Assembly: GCA_963813415.1 (NCBI GenBank) | Contig: CAWEYW010000008.1 | Coordinates: 1 to 64,000, forward strand | Origin: CAIWHR01 sp963813415 | Lineage (GTDB): Bacteria > Pseudomonadota > Gammaproteobacteria > Burkholderiales > Casimicrobiaceae | Reading direction: 5' to 3' | DNA length: 64,000 nucleotides | The notes under the pieces: generated by a model | Told to the model about the DNA's origin: nothing | Database searches by the model: none | What the model saw: the letters and a program-made list of their open reading frames with translations, nothing else | Position numbers and translations under genes: made by a program | Part shown: positions 8,321 through 17,025 of the stretch, piece after piece | Numbering within the stretch: the stretch's first letter is position 1 | How the letters are laid out: every line of letters begins with the position of its first letter

Positions 8321-9346
8321 ATGCGTAAAGATCGCTATCCTCGCCTGTCCCTCGATCACCTCCGCGGCTTCCATGCGGCGGCGCGATCCTTGAGCTTTAC
8401 CCAGGCGGCGACCGACGTTTTCGTCACGCAGTCGGCCATCAGCCGTGGGGTCAAGCTGCTCGAGGAGCAAGTCGGGCAGCCGCTTTTCCATCGCGTGAAT
8501 CGCAGGCTGACGCTCACCCGGGCCGGGGAGGACCTGTACCGGTGCGCCGACGAGATCTTTGCATTGCTGACGGCAACCGTCGATCGCCTCGCCTCCCCGC
8601 GCGTCACCCTGGCCGTAACGACTACCGTGCCATTCGCTTCGCTGTGGCTTGCGCCGCGATTGCCCGATTTCGCGCGACTACATCCCGAAGTCGACCTCCG
8701 CATCGTTGCCAACAACGAGCGTACGAACATGGAAGGCGAACAGATCGACGTGGCAATCCGCTTCATTCGCGGCAAGGATCAGCTCGAAGGACAACCCCTC
8801 GCCGACTACCGGCTGTTTCCGATCTGTTCGCCTGCGCTGCTGCGTGATCCGGGTCGGCCGCTCCGGACGTATGACGACCTTTCGCAGCACGTACTGCTCG
8901 ATTTCGAGACCACCATTGCCGGTCGACCGTGGTCTGACTGGGAACTATGGTTCAACGCGTCGCGCACGCGCGCAGTCACACCGGCGAGGCTGTTGCGGTT
9001 CTCCCATTACGACCAGTTGATTCAGAGTGTCGTTGCGCAGGGCGGCATCGCGATGGGGAAGTGGCCGCACGTCGCGAAGCATTTGAATGATGGCTTGCTG
9101 AGCGCGCCATTTGGCGCGTCTTCCGTGATGACGCTTGGAACGTTCTGTCTCATCACCAGCCCGACGATTGCGCGTCGGTCGGACGTCGGCGCATTCGTGC
9201 AGTGGGTGAAATCGGAAATGGTCCAGGACGCCACGGATCTTCCGGAGCACCTGCGGTTGGGTGTTCGGCCGACAGTTGCACGCACCGTTCCCGACCGGCA
9301 CGCGACGCCCCCAGTCGCGGAAAACGCCAAGCGCAATCGCAGGTAG
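8321..9346 (+). CDS. LysR-family transcriptional regulator (GcvA-like)
   Basis: This 341-residue regulator has an N-terminal winged helix-turn-helix (LDHLRGFHAAARSLSFTQAA, then VTQSAISRGVKLLEE, residues 8-60) and a C-terminal effector-binding domain of the periplasmic-binding type (from about residue 90, VTLAVTTTVPFASLWLAPRL). The FTQAATDVFVTQSAISR sequence is typical of the GcvA/AmpR branch. I chose ATG 8321 because it gives the usual short lead before the helix-turn-helix. The last 30 residues (VARTVPDRHATPPVA...) extend beyond the normal family end. LysR regulators often control the divergent gene, here the GFA-family gene. Confidence 0.85.
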   Translation: MRKDRYPRLSLDHLRGFHAAARSLSFTQAATDVFVTQSAISRGVKLLEEQVGQPLFHRVNRRLTLTRAGEDLYRCADEIFALLTATVDRLASPRVTLAVTTTVPFASLWLAPRLPDFARLHPEVDLRIVANNERTNMEGEQIDVAIRFIRGKDQLEGQPLADYRLFPICSPALLRDPGRPLRTYDDLSQHVLLDFETTIAGRPWSDWELWFNASRTRAVTPARLLRFSHYDQLIQSVVAQGGIAMGKWPHVAKHLNDGLLSAPFGASSVMTLGTFCLITSPTIARRSDVGAFVQWVKSEMVQDATDLPEHLRLGVRPTVARTVPDRHATPPVAENAKRNRR

Positions 9347-9483
9347 GCGACCCGGCCGGTTCATGCGTGCGGGTCATCCCTGTCGTGCGAAAACATCGTT
9401 TGCGGAGGAGTAACGGCGTTCCCAGACTCCATGTCGGGTCGACAAAGGGCACGACCCTACCGTCAATGGATCAGGAGATCGCG

Positions 9484-9918
9484 ATGAATGCAGAGATGAT
9501 GAAGGCGTGGCTCGGAATTGCCTGTGCCGGCGCAGGGCTGACCATGGTGACAACCGGCGTCGCATTGGCGCAGCAAACGGATTCCGCGGACCACGACGTG
9601 CGGCTCACCGTGGCTGCGGCCCACTACGCCGTAGGCACGACGAAATTCGACAATATCGCGAGCGTTGCCGGCTGGCTTCAAAGCCATGACCGACGGGTCG
9701 TGGCGATCGAGCGCTGCGCCTCTGCCGGAGCGCCGCGGGTGCTTGCTGCGGTCGAACGTTTCTATCCAGCTGAACAGTCCGCGGTGGAACTTCGTACCGC
9801 GGAGGCCAGCACCTCGGCATGTGCGCCCCGGCTGTCGAGTCCCCAGGATTTGATCGGTTTCCTGCGCCCTGAAGATTATCTCGTCACCGACGAAGCCGGC
9901 CACAGCGCGCTGCCTTGA
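9484..9918 (+). CDS. Exported protein of unknown function
   Basis: This 144-residue protein has an N-terminal hydrophobic segment (WLGIACAGAGLTMVTTGVALA) ending in ALAQQ, a likely signal peptidase I site near residue 27. Its start is set by AGGAGA 6 bp before ATG 9484. The mature part contains two cysteines (in ERCAS and SACAP) and a segment TKFDNIASVAGWLQ that looks amphipathic. No known family is recognised. It stands alone between a LysR gene and a convergent cupin gene. Confidence 0.6.
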   Translation: MNAEMMKAWLGIACAGAGLTMVTTGVALAQQTDSADHDVRLTVAAAHYAVGTTKFDNIASVAGWLQSHDRRVVAIERCASAGAPRVLAAVERFYPAEQSAVELRTAEASTSACAPRLSSPQDLIGFLRPEDYLVTDEAGHSALP

Positions 9919-10058
9919 GTGCCGCAGGCCACGGCACGCCCGGGGAGTCCGAGCAACATCATCGGCCTCCAGTACCGGCTTTCGGACCGCCGGAAATCGA
10001 TAGCAGCGTACCTGGCGAGGGGCAGCATCCTTGGCTGCCTCTCGCAGGACTACCTCGC

Positions 10059-10658
10059 CTAGGGAAACTTGGCAGGCGATGAAAACGGTTTGGTGGCGTC
10101 CACCACGAACATCACCAGAGAGTGCAGGTCCGTCGAGCCGCTGCTCGAGACCTGCATCGGCGTATTGGCATCATGACCGGTCGCGGAATGGCCGGCTGCA
10201 ACACGCGTGACCCCATCGGGGGTGTGGCTGCTCGTCTCGCCGGCGAGCACGTAGAACGCTTCCGAGCCTGGATGCGTGTGCGCGGGCGTTATGCTGCCTG
10301 GAGGACCGCTTCCCTCATTGATCCGCAGGAGATACTCGGTTGCGACGACCCGGGAGATGGGGCCGACTTCCGCGACCTTGGTGCCGCCCGCCGATGACCC
10401 ACCCGCTGGCCCGAGTGTGAAGAGCCAGACCTTGCCGGCCGACTCGGCAGCGAGGGACCAAGTGCCCGCGGCCGTCTGGGCGTCCGCGAGCGAAGCAAAG
10501 TTCTCGATCCGCCAGAAGAGCGGCCCGGCCGGCAATTCAGCGACTTTCTTTTCGGCGAGGGGCGCGACGACGAACTTTTGCTGCGCCATCGCCGCCGATG
10601 CCAACAGGTACAACCCCGACACTGACACCACGACCATAATGTTGAACAACCGCTTCAT
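10059..10658 (-). CDS. Secreted cupin-domain protein
   Basis: This 199-residue protein has a signal peptide (MKRLFNIMVVVSVSGLYLLA, cleavage after AMA at about residue 24) and a single cupin domain. The metal-binding motif HTHPGSEAFYVLAGE lies at roughly residues 126-140, and a second motif with histidines (AGHSATGHDANTP) follows. The export signal places it in the periplasm. The enzymatic or binding role is unknown. AAAGGAG 8 bp upstream supports the start. It is divergent from the TPR-containing regulator gene at 10799. Confidence 0.8.
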   Translation of the reverse strand: MKRLFNIMVVVSVSGLYLLASAAMAQQKFVVAPLAEKKVAELPAGPLFWRIENFASLADAQTAAGTWSLAAESAGKVWLFTLGPAGGSSAGGTKVAEVGPISRVVATEYLLRINEGSGPPGSITPAHTHPGSEAFYVLAGETSSHTPDGVTRVAAGHSATGHDANTPMQVSSSGSTDLHSLVMFVVDATKPFSSPAKFP

Positions 10659-10798
10659 GGGACGTCTCCTTTATAGGTCATCCGTTGCTGCCGCAGGGCC
10701 ATTGAGCGCGACCTTCGGCAGGAAGTCCCGAACAAGCGACTAAGGTTCGACGAACGATGCGCAACGCCGCATTTTTTGAACGGTAGAAAAGGGTCGCC

Positions 10799-12520
10799 TT
10801 GAGGGCAGAGCAGCCCGTTAGGACCGAGGTCCCTGCCGCCCCGGGTGACCAGAGGCTGCAGGTCGGCGATTGGACGGTCGAGCCCGCCCTGAATCAGATT
10901 TCGTCCCCGGCGCAGACCGTCAGGCTCGAACCAAAGGCCATGTCGGTTCTCATGTTCCTCGCTGACCGGGCGGGACAGGTCGTGAGCCGAGAGGCGCTGC
11001 TTGCATCCATCTGGTCCGGCGTGGTGGTGGGTGACGACGCCCTCACCCAGGTCGTGATCAAGCTGCGGAAGGCGCTCGGCGACGTTCCCGCGACGCCGCG
11101 ATACATCCAGACGATCGCGAAGGGTGGATACCGGCTTGTCGCCCCGGTGGTCCGGTTCGGGGAACTCGCGCCGGGGCAGGCTCGGCCGGACGCGGATGCT
11201 TTGCAGGCGGAAAGCAAATCGCGCGTCCCATGGATCGCAGGAGGGGGCATCGCCGTTCTGCTGCTCGCTGCGGCCGGATTCTGGTGGATCGCGGGCGAGC
11301 GTGTAACCGGTCGGCCGTCAGGGCAGGCAACCATGGCGGGCGTCGAAGCGACCCGCGCAGCGCAGCCGACTGTCGCCGTCCGCCCGTTCCAGGCGCTGGG
11401 CGATGATCCGAAGGCGACGCTCCTGGCGCAGGGCGTAACAGCGGACCTGGTGACCGATCTCTCGAAGGTGTCCGGGCTCCGGGTCATCGGTGCAGCGCCG
11501 CCGGGGGTGGCCGGCGGGACACCCATCAATGCACCGCCCATCCGCTATGTCGTGTCCGGATCCGTTCAGCGCATCGACGAGCGCTTGCGGCTGCAAGTCC
11601 AGCTCACCGACGGCGATACCGGGGAGCAGCTGTGGTCCGAGCGATTCGACCGCGCCGTGAGCGGGTTATTCATGATCCAGGAAGAGCTCGGGCCAAAGAT
11701 CCTTCAGATTGTTCCAGCGAAAGTCAGTGAGGCCGAACTGCGGCGCGTGGCGCAGCGCTATACCCGGAATCTGGAAGCCTATGAGTCGTTCCAGGGCGGC
11801 CGGTCAGCGCTGCTTGTCCGGGAACGAGCCGACAACGACACCGCGCGTGAAATGTTCCGCCGCGCCATCGCCTTGGACCCTGCTTTTGCTCGGGCTTATG
11901 CCGGGCTCGCACTGACCTATGCCGCGGACTACCGTAATCAGTGGACCCGGGACGGCGGCGCTGCCCTGGACCGTGCATTCGAGATGGCCCGGGCCGCATA
12001 TCAGATGGACCCCGATATTGCGGAGACGTACTGGGTGCTGGCTTTCGTGCACATGGAACGCCGTCAACACGAGCAGGCGCTGCAGTACCTCGAGACGGCA
12101 ATTCGGCTCTATCCCTCCTTCGCCGATGGCTATGCGCTGATGAGCGGGGTCTACACGTACATGGGGCGGCCGGCCGTAAGCGTGCCGTTACTGCGAACCG
12201 CGATGCGCCTCAATCCCCAAGCGGGCTACCTCTATTTTCTGCTGCTGGGACGGGCGTATCTCTTTCTCGGCGATCTGGAGCAGGCGCGGATCAACCTCGA
12301 AGAAGCGCTGTCACGCAACCCCGCCAACATCGAGGCGCACGTCTACCTGGCGTCGTTGTACGTAACAGCGGGCGACAAGGCCGCGGCGGCCTGGGAAGCG
12401 GAGGAGATCCGCGCCTTGCAGCCCACTTTCTCCATCCGGGATTGGCTGGACACCTATCCGATGACCGACGTTGCGCAGCAGACCAGACTCGTGCAAACAC
12501 TGAGCGAGCTTGCATTCTGA
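10799..12520 (+). CDS. Membrane-anchored winged-helix transcriptional regulator with TPR domain
   Basis: This 573-residue CadC/ToxR-like regulator has an OmpR/PhoB-type winged helix at residues 20-118 (VRLEPKAMSVLMFLADRAGQ, then SREALLASIWSG and YIQTIAKGGYRLV). One membrane helix lies at about 144-165 (WIAGGGIAVLLLAAAGFWWI). A TolB/FlgO-like segment spans roughly 180-300 (VAVRPFQALGDDPKATLLA), and several TPR-like helical repeats run from about 320 to 560. The topology puts DNA binding in the cytoplasm and the sensor part in the periplasm. The start appears to be TTG 10799: the frame is closed by TAG just upstream, there is no ATG, and AAAAGGG lies 6 bp before it. The targets are unknown; the divergent secreted cupin gene is a candidate. 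Confidence 0.85.
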   Translation: MRAEQPVRTEVPAAPGDQRLQVGDWTVEPALNQISSPAQTVRLEPKAMSVLMFLADRAGQVVSREALLASIWSGVVVGDDALTQVVIKLRKALGDVPATPRYIQTIAKGGYRLVAPVVRFGELAPGQARPDADALQAESKSRVPWIAGGGIAVLLLAAAGFWWIAGERVTGRPSGQATMAGVEATRAAQPTVAVRPFQALGDDPKATLLAQGVTADLVTDLSKVSGLRVIGAAPPGVAGGTPINAPPIRYVVSGSVQRIDERLRLQVQLTDGDTGEQLWSERFDRAVSGLFMIQEELGPKILQIVPAKVSEAELRRVAQRYTRNLEAYESFQGGRSALLVRERADNDTAREMFRRAIALDPAFARAYAGLALTYAADYRNQWTRDGGAALDRAFEMARAAYQMDPDIAETYWVLAFVHMERRQHEQALQYLETAIRLYPSFADGYALMSGVYTYMGRPAVSVPLLRTAMRLNPQAGYLYFLLLGRAYLFLGDLEQARINLEEALSRNPANIEAHVYLASLYVTAGDKAAAAWEAEEIRALQPTFSIRDWLDTYPMTDVAQQTRLVQTLSELAF

Positions 12521-12778
12521 GCCTGTGCACCCATGCTGCGAATGAAGCCGCTGGCCGCAGCCACACTGCTCCTGGCCATTTAGCCAAGTTCCCGCCCGTC
12601 TGCTTCCGCGGGCGACGGCGGGAGTGGGTCGCCCGGACTGCGTCGCCCGCTCTGACAGCAGTGCCAGCCATTCACCAGCATGCGATGCGGCCCCGTCTTA
12701 CAGCCGTCCCGCCGTGCCACTGACCCCGCCGGATGCCCGATCTGCCTATGATCGGACAAGGGGTGATGGGAGAGAGCG

Positions 12779-13219
12779 ATGCGTGCGGTGCGTGCGGTGC
12801 TGCTGGTGGATGACGAAATCCCGATGCTCGAGGCCGTGGCGGGCATGTTTGTGGCGCGCGGGTGGGATGTCACGACGAGCCGCAACGGCACCGACGCCGT
12901 CGCGCGTGCCGGTGAGCGCGATTTCGACCTGGTGGTGAGCGATGTGGTGATGGAAGGGATCGTCGGCACCGCACTGCTCGAGGAGATCCGCGCCGTTTCA
13001 GGCACCTACGTGCCGGTCATCTTCATGAGCAACATGCCGGAGCGCCGCGTGCGCGGGATCATCGAGGGCGAGTACGGGTTCCTGCGCAAGCCGTTCCGCG
13101 GCGACGATCTCATGCGCGCCGTGAGCGCGGTGCTCGGGATGCCCGACCCGGACATGGGCGGCGGCATGGTGCCACCCGCCGGGCACGGGCATTCCCGCGA
13201 GGGCCGTTCCGTGCGGTAG
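12779..13219 (+). CDS. Single-domain response regulator
   Basis: This 146-residue receiver domain has no output domain. The acidic pocket is D11-D12 (LLVDDE), the phospho-acceptor is D55 (VVSDVVM), a serine of the switch position is near residue 84 (IFMSN) and the conserved lysine is K104 (FLRKPF). The last 25 residues are a glycine/histidine-rich tail (GGGMVPPAGHGHS) of unknown role. GGGAGAG 7 bp upstream supports the start. No histidine kinase gene is adjacent, so the partner is unknown. Confidence 0.85.
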   Translation: MRAVRAVLLVDDEIPMLEAVAGMFVARGWDVTTSRNGTDAVARAGERDFDLVVSDVVMEGIVGTALLEEIRAVSGTYVPVIFMSNMPERRVRGIIEGEYGFLRKPFRGDDLMRAVSAVLGMPDPDMGGGMVPPAGHGHSREGRSVR

Positions 13220-13259
13220 CGAATGGCGCGGATCTCCCGCGCAGCGGTTTGCGCCGCTC

Positions 13260-13973
13260 TTATCCATCAGCCTTCGCCGGTCCCGCGGTCCACACCGTCG
13301 ACAGCTCGTCGATCGCGACAATGCGCTGCCCGTCGTAATGGAAGGCGTAATGCCGCGACTGCCGGCAGCCGCGCAGGACCACCGGCCGGAACACTGCGGC
13401 GCAGAGGCCGCCGCGGTGACGCACGCTGCGATAGAGCACCCCATCCTTGTGCCCAGCCCGGGCTTCCCGCCCGAGTTGCTGGCTGGGACGATAGTCGTCG
13501 GGGTCGTGCAATTCCGGACGCCGGCGGACATCCACGAGCCGTGCGTCGAGGTCTGCCAGATACAGGCGAAGCTGCAGTCGGATCGGGCCCTCCTGGGTGC
13601 GCCGCAGAAACGCTTCGCGGTGGTGTCGGACTTCGGCCAATGCGGTCTCCAGGGTCTGTGCGCAGTAGTAGACGCCGAAGGACCCATCGGAAAACCGGCT
13701 GCCCTCCGGATTGAGATGCGTGAACGCCGCCATGATCGGCGTCGTCCCCGGGCCCGCGATGCGGTCTTCCGGCGGCACGAGGGCCAAGCTCCCCGCCTCC
13801 TCGCGCAGCCGGTCGTTGGTCAGTGCCTCGATGGCGAACACCGCCTCGAGGTCGGCCGCGTCGGCGACGCGGTCGAACAGCCCCACCGGGGGAAACCGGC
13901 TGGGGATCAGCCGATGCGCAGGACGCCAGAGCGTGTGCAGCGTCCGAAGACGCTCACCCGCCGCGCTGGGCAT
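13260..13973 (-). CDS. RES-domain toxin (NAD-degrading family)
   Basis: This 237-residue protein has the RES fold, from TLWRPAHRLIPSRF near residue 13 through GSFGVYYCAQTLETALAEV at about 97-115 to AIDELSTVW near the end. RES toxins such as MbcT and ParT act on NAD+ or ADP-ribosylate targets. Here the assignment rests on the conserved central segment with Y and E residues and on the partner gene. Its 5' end overlaps the 3' end of the upstream Xre/MbcA/ParS antitoxin gene by 20 bp, so the antitoxin is translated first, as usual for this type II system. Confidence 0.85.
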   Translation of the reverse strand: MPSAAGERLRTLHTLWRPAHRLIPSRFPPVGLFDRVADAADLEAVFAIEALTNDRLREEAGSLALVPPEDRIAGPGTTPIMAAFTHLNPEGSRFSDGSFGVYYCAQTLETALAEVRHHREAFLRRTQEGPIRLQLRLYLADLDARLVDVRRRPELHDPDDYRPSQQLGREARAGHKDGVLYRSVRHRGGLCAAVFRPVVLRGCRQSRHYAFHYDGQRIVAIDELSTVWTAGPAKADG

Positions 13974-14391
13974 CGAGGTATTGCCGGATCACGTACAGGT
14001 CCGCCACGTTGCCCGAGAGCATCCGTTCGAGCGCCGACTGGCCGTTGAGGAACGGGGCGGTGTTGGGTTTGCGCACCCAGCGATCTGCAGCTTCCGGATC
14101 GGGAAGGAGGATCTGGAGCGCCTTGTAGATCCCGAGCACGTAGGAGATCCGCTCGAGGGTGTCGCGTGAGAGCTGGCCATCGCGCGCGTGCTTCCACTGG
14201 AAGAAGGTCGAGCGGGCCGGCTGGCCGAGGAGGCGTCGCGCCTCTTCCGGCCGCAGCCCCCAGGCCTCGGCGATCCGGAAGAACGTGCGCAATGCCGGGC
14301 CCGACAAGCCGTCGGGAACGGGAATCGACCCGCTCGCCGGCAACTGCGCGGAACCCGAAGCGTTCTTGACGATTCGTCCAGGAGCAGACAT
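13954..14391 (-). CDS. Xre/MbcA/ParS-type antitoxin
   Basis: This 145-residue antitoxin partners the RES toxin. It has an N-terminal Xre-like helix-turn-helix region (LRTFFRIAEAWGLRPEEARR, then PARSTFFQWKHARDG, residues 32-75). A C-terminal MbcA/ParS toxin-binding segment follows (LERISYVLGIYKAL, then FLNGQSALERMLSG and VIRQYLDAQRG). The start at 14391 gives the normal family length; the frame is open upstream to 14520, but that part has no antitoxin features. The complex would be expected to repress its own promoter just upstream. Confidence 0.85.
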   Translation of the reverse strand: MSAPGRIVKNASGSAQLPASGSIPVPDGLSGPALRTFFRIAEAWGLRPEEARRLLGQPARSTFFQWKHARDGQLSRDTLERISYVLGIYKALQILLPDPEAADRWVRKPNTAPFLNGQSALERMLSGNVADLYVIRQYLDAQRGG

Positions 14392-14592
14392 ACGTAGCAG
14401 ACTAATCCGAAACTGGACCGACGTCAACGCGCGTTTCCGGCGAAGCACGGTACTGGTTCCGAAACCACCGCTGCGGGAACGCCGCCGGGACTCGTGACAT
14501 CGAATGCCCCGAAGCCCCACTACCCCAGCTGGACTGCGTCAGCCCGATCGTCGGGTTGCGCAGCGCGCTTCTCACATGCAGGAGGAAGAACC

Positions 14593-15123
14593 ATGAACAA
14601 GACATTTCCAGCCTTCGCCTCGGCGCTGATCTTCGTTGCCGCGGGCGCCTGGGCCCAGTCTGGCCCGACCGATCCCCAGATCGCCGCGATCGTGGTCACG
14701 GCTAACCAGGTGGACATCGACGCCGGTAAGCTGGCGAAGTCGAAGGCCTCGTCGAAGGAAGTGAAGGCCTTCGCGCAACAGATGATCACCGACCACACCG
14801 GTGTCAACAAGCAGGCCACGGCCCTGGTGACCAAGCTCAAGGTGAAGCCCGAGGCCAACGACACGAGCAAGAGCCTGAAGCAGGGCGGCGACGAGAATCT
14901 CGCCAACCTGAAGAAGCTCAAGGGCGCTGCGTTCGACCGCGCCTACGTGGACCACGAGGTCGCCTACCACGAGCAGGTGATCGACGCCCTGGACAAGACG
15001 CTCATTCCCAACGCGAAGAACGAGGAGCTCAAAGCCCTGCTCGTGAAGGTGCGGCCGGCGTTCGTCGCGCACCTGGAGCACGCGAAGCATCTCCAGGGAA
15101 CCTTGGGCGCCAGCAAGGGATGA
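14593..15123 (+). CDS. DUF4142 periplasmic protein
   Basis: This 176-residue exported protein has a signal peptide (MNKTFPAFASALIFVAAGAW, cleavage after AWAQS) and a DUF4142 ferritin-like helical domain (AAIVVTANQVDIDAGKLA, then VKAFAQQMITDHTGVNKQA and YVDHEVAYHEQVIDAL). The HxxV and HExxYH-like positions resemble the putative metal-binding helices of the family, whose function is unknown. GGAGGAAG 4 bp upstream sets the start. Its TGA overlaps the ATG of the cupredoxin gene, so the two are translationally coupled in an operon that ends with an ECF sigma gene. Confidence 0.9.
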   Translation: MNKTFPAFASALIFVAAGAWAQSGPTDPQIAAIVVTANQVDIDAGKLAKSKASSKEVKAFAQQMITDHTGVNKQATALVTKLKVKPEANDTSKSLKQGGDENLANLKKLKGAAFDRAYVDHEVAYHEQVIDALDKTLIPNAKNEELKALLVKVRPAFVAHLEHAKHLQGTLGASKG

Positions 15124-15467
15124 ATGCCCGGCACGATCGCAGCTCGCTGTGGGCCGTCGCACTCGCCGCGGCGGTCCTCGTCGCCTTGCCGGGCACGTCG
15201 CCGGCAATGGCGGCGACGACGACGCATACTGTCGTCATCGACGGCACGGCGTTCTCGCCGCTTACCCTAACCGTGCGCCGGGGCGACCGCGTGCGGTGGG
15301 TGAACAAGGATCCCTTTCCACACACCGCAACCGCCAGCGACCGGAGCTTCGACTCGCACGACATCGCGCCGGGCAAGTCCTGGACCTACGTCGCGCGCAA
15401 GCAGGGCTCGTTCGATTACGTGTGTACGCTGCATCCGAACATGAAAGGCACGCTGGTGGTCCAATGA
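15120..15467 (+). CDS. Cupredoxin-family copper protein
   Basis: This 115-residue exported plastocyanin/azurin-like protein has a signal peptide (VALAAAVLVALPGTSPAMA) and a single cupredoxin domain. The copper ligands are visible as His in FPHTAT and Cys-His-Met in CTLHPNMKG. It probably carries electrons or copper in the periplasm. It overlaps the DUF4142 gene by 4 bp and is followed 10 bp later by an ECF sigma gene with a GAGGAGAG ribosome-binding site, so all three are likely co-transcribed. Confidence 0.9.
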   Translation: MNARHDRSSLWAVALAAAVLVALPGTSPAMAATTTHTVVIDGTAFSPLTLTVRRGDRVRWVNKDPFPHTATASDRSFDSHDIAPGKSWTYVARKQGSFDYVCTLHPNMKGTLVVQ

Positions 15468-15477
15468 GGAGAGAACG

Positions 15478-16170
15478 ATGAGCGCGGCGACCGTCGCGAC
15501 GGTTGCGCCGGACACCCTGGACGACGCTGCGCTGGTCAATCGCGTCGCCGGGGGAGACCAGGGCGCATTCGAGACGATCATGCGCCGCCACAACCGGCGC
15601 CTCTATCGGCTTGCCCGCGCGACGCTGCGCGACGACGCGGAGGCGGAGGATGCGTTGCAGGAAGCGTACATCGCTGCGTATCGTGCCCTGCCGACGTTTC
15701 GCGGCGAATCGATGCTCTCGACGTGGCTCTCGCGTCTCGTACTCAACGAATGTCTGGGGCGGCTGCGCCGCGCAGCACGGCGTCAGAACATCTTCCCGAT
15801 CGCCGGACAGCACAGTGACTTCGATCTCGACACCATGGCCACAGACGACAGGGAGACGCCGGACCAGGCGGCCGGACGCTCGGAGATGCGCGCCCTGCTC
15901 GAGCGCAAGCTCGATGCACTGCCGGAGAGCTTTCGCGTGGTTTTCGTCCTGCGCTGCGTGGAAGAGTTGAGCGTCGAGGAAACGTCTGCGTGCCTGGGCA
16001 TTCCCGAGGCCACCGTGCGCAGCCGGCTGTTCCGCGCGCGCAGTCTGCTGCGCGAGGCGCTCGCGCAGGAGGTCGATCTCGCCGAGCGCGATGTCTTCGA
16101 GTTCGGCGGCGACCACTGCGATCGCGTCGTCGCCGGGGTGCTGCGCCGCCTCGCCGGCGAGCGGCGCTAG
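15478..16170 (+). CDS. ECF-type RNA polymerase sigma factor (RpoE-like)
   Basis: This 230-residue sigma factor has sigma-2 at residues 20-90 (RLYRLARATLRDDAEAEDAL, then FRGESMLSTWLSRLVLNE) and sigma-4 at about 140-200 (LDALPESFRVVFVLRCVEEL, then VEETSACLGIPEATVRSRL). About 30 extra residues follow sigma-4 (LAERDVFEFGGDHCDRVVAGV), including a Cys and His pair. It is the third gene of the DUF4142-cupredoxin operon. No anti-sigma gene follows; instead there is a Fur-box-like site and an outer-membrane protein gene. Confidence 0.9.
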   Translation: MSAATVATVAPDTLDDAALVNRVAGGDQGAFETIMRRHNRRLYRLARATLRDDAEAEDALQEAYIAAYRALPTFRGESMLSTWLSRLVLNECLGRLRRAARRQNIFPIAGQHSDFDLDTMATDDRETPDQAAGRSEMRALLERKLDALPESFRVVFVLRCVEELSVEETSACLGIPEATVRSRLFRARSLLREALAQEVDLAERDVFEFGGDHCDRVVAGVLRRLAGERR

Positions 16171-16219
16171 CTAGAGCTGCCGATGTCCTCGCGCGGGGGG
16201 TGTTGCCAGGGCCAATAGG

Positions 16220-16232
16220 AATGATTATCATT
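16220..16232. promoter_or_regulatory. Fur-box-like palindrome
   Basis: AATGATTATCATT is a perfect 6-1-6 inverted repeat matching the Fur (ferric uptake regulator) core. It lies 28 bp before the GTG start of the outer-membrane protein gene, where binding would block transcription when iron is plentiful. Confidence 0.55.
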
Positions 16233-16260
16233 TGCATCCAGTTCATTCCCGCCCGCCAAC

Positions 16261-16998
16261 GTGCCCAACAAGATCAGGACACTCCTTCTCGCCTGCTGCG
16301 TCCTTGCACCATCGCTCGCCCGCGCCGGCCCGGCCGATTATGTGTACACCCCGAATGTCGAGTACGGCGAGCGCGAGCTCGACTTCAAGATCGGCAGCGC
16401 CACCCGCTCCGGCGACGACCGTTTCAGCGCCGCGTCGCTCGGCTTCGGCTACGGCGCGACGGAACGGTGGTTTACCGAGTTTTACGGCAAGTGGGAGAAG
16501 GGCGCGGGCGAATCGCCCCGTTTCGACGCCTTCGAATGGGAGAACCGCTTCCAGCTGACCGAGCAGGGGCGCTTCCCTTTCGACCTCGGCTTCGTCATCG
16601 AGCTCGAACGCCCGCGCGACCGGGCCGAAGGCTACGAGGTTCGGCTTGGTCCGCTATTTCAGACGGACTGGGATCGCTGGCAATTCAACTTCAACGTTCT
16701 GGTCGAGCGCCATTTTCGCGCCGCCGAGCCATCGGTGACGGAGCTCGGGTATCAATGGCAGGTCCGTTACCTGTCGGCCGGAAAGGTGGACCTCGGTGTG
16801 CAGGGGTTTGGCGAAGTCGGCCTCTGGGATCAATGGAATGCCACGCGCGACCAGAATCACCGCGTGGGTCCGGCGATCTTCGGCAAGCTGAATCCCGGAG
16901 GACGCAACGTGATCCAGTACAACGCCGCGGTCCTCTTCGGCCTGACCACGGCCGCACCTGATCGCACGCTTCGCGCGCAGGTCGAATACGAGTTCTGA
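16261..16998 (+). CDS. Outer-membrane beta-barrel protein
   Basis: This 245-residue protein has a signal peptide (IRTLLLACCVLAPSLARAG) and a body of alternating aromatic strands (FSAASLGFGYGATERWFTEF, WQFNFNVLVERHF). It ends in Phe (QVEYEF), the hallmark recognised by the Bam machinery. The start is GTG 16261; no ATG is in frame nearby. I cannot name a substrate. A Fur-box-like palindrome just upstream suggests iron-regulated expression, and the preceding ECF sigma gene is another candidate regulator. Confidence 0.75.
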   Translation: MPNKIRTLLLACCVLAPSLARAGPADYVYTPNVEYGERELDFKIGSATRSGDDRFSAASLGFGYGATERWFTEFYGKWEKGAGESPRFDAFEWENRFQLTEQGRFPFDLGFVIELERPRDRAEGYEVRLGPLFQTDWDRWQFNFNVLVERHFRAAEPSVTELGYQWQVRYLSAGKVDLGVQGFGEVGLWDQWNATRDQNHRVGPAIFGKLNPGGRNVIQYNAAVLFGLTTAAPDRTLRAQVEYEF

Positions 16999-17025
16999 CG
17001 TGGATCGCACGTGCAGCGCCGCTGC

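Noticed and set aside
12533..12583. A 16-codon frame resembling a signal peptide start (MKPLAAATLLLA)
   Set aside because: It stops at once, nothing exported follows in any frame, and it is too short to call a gene remnant.
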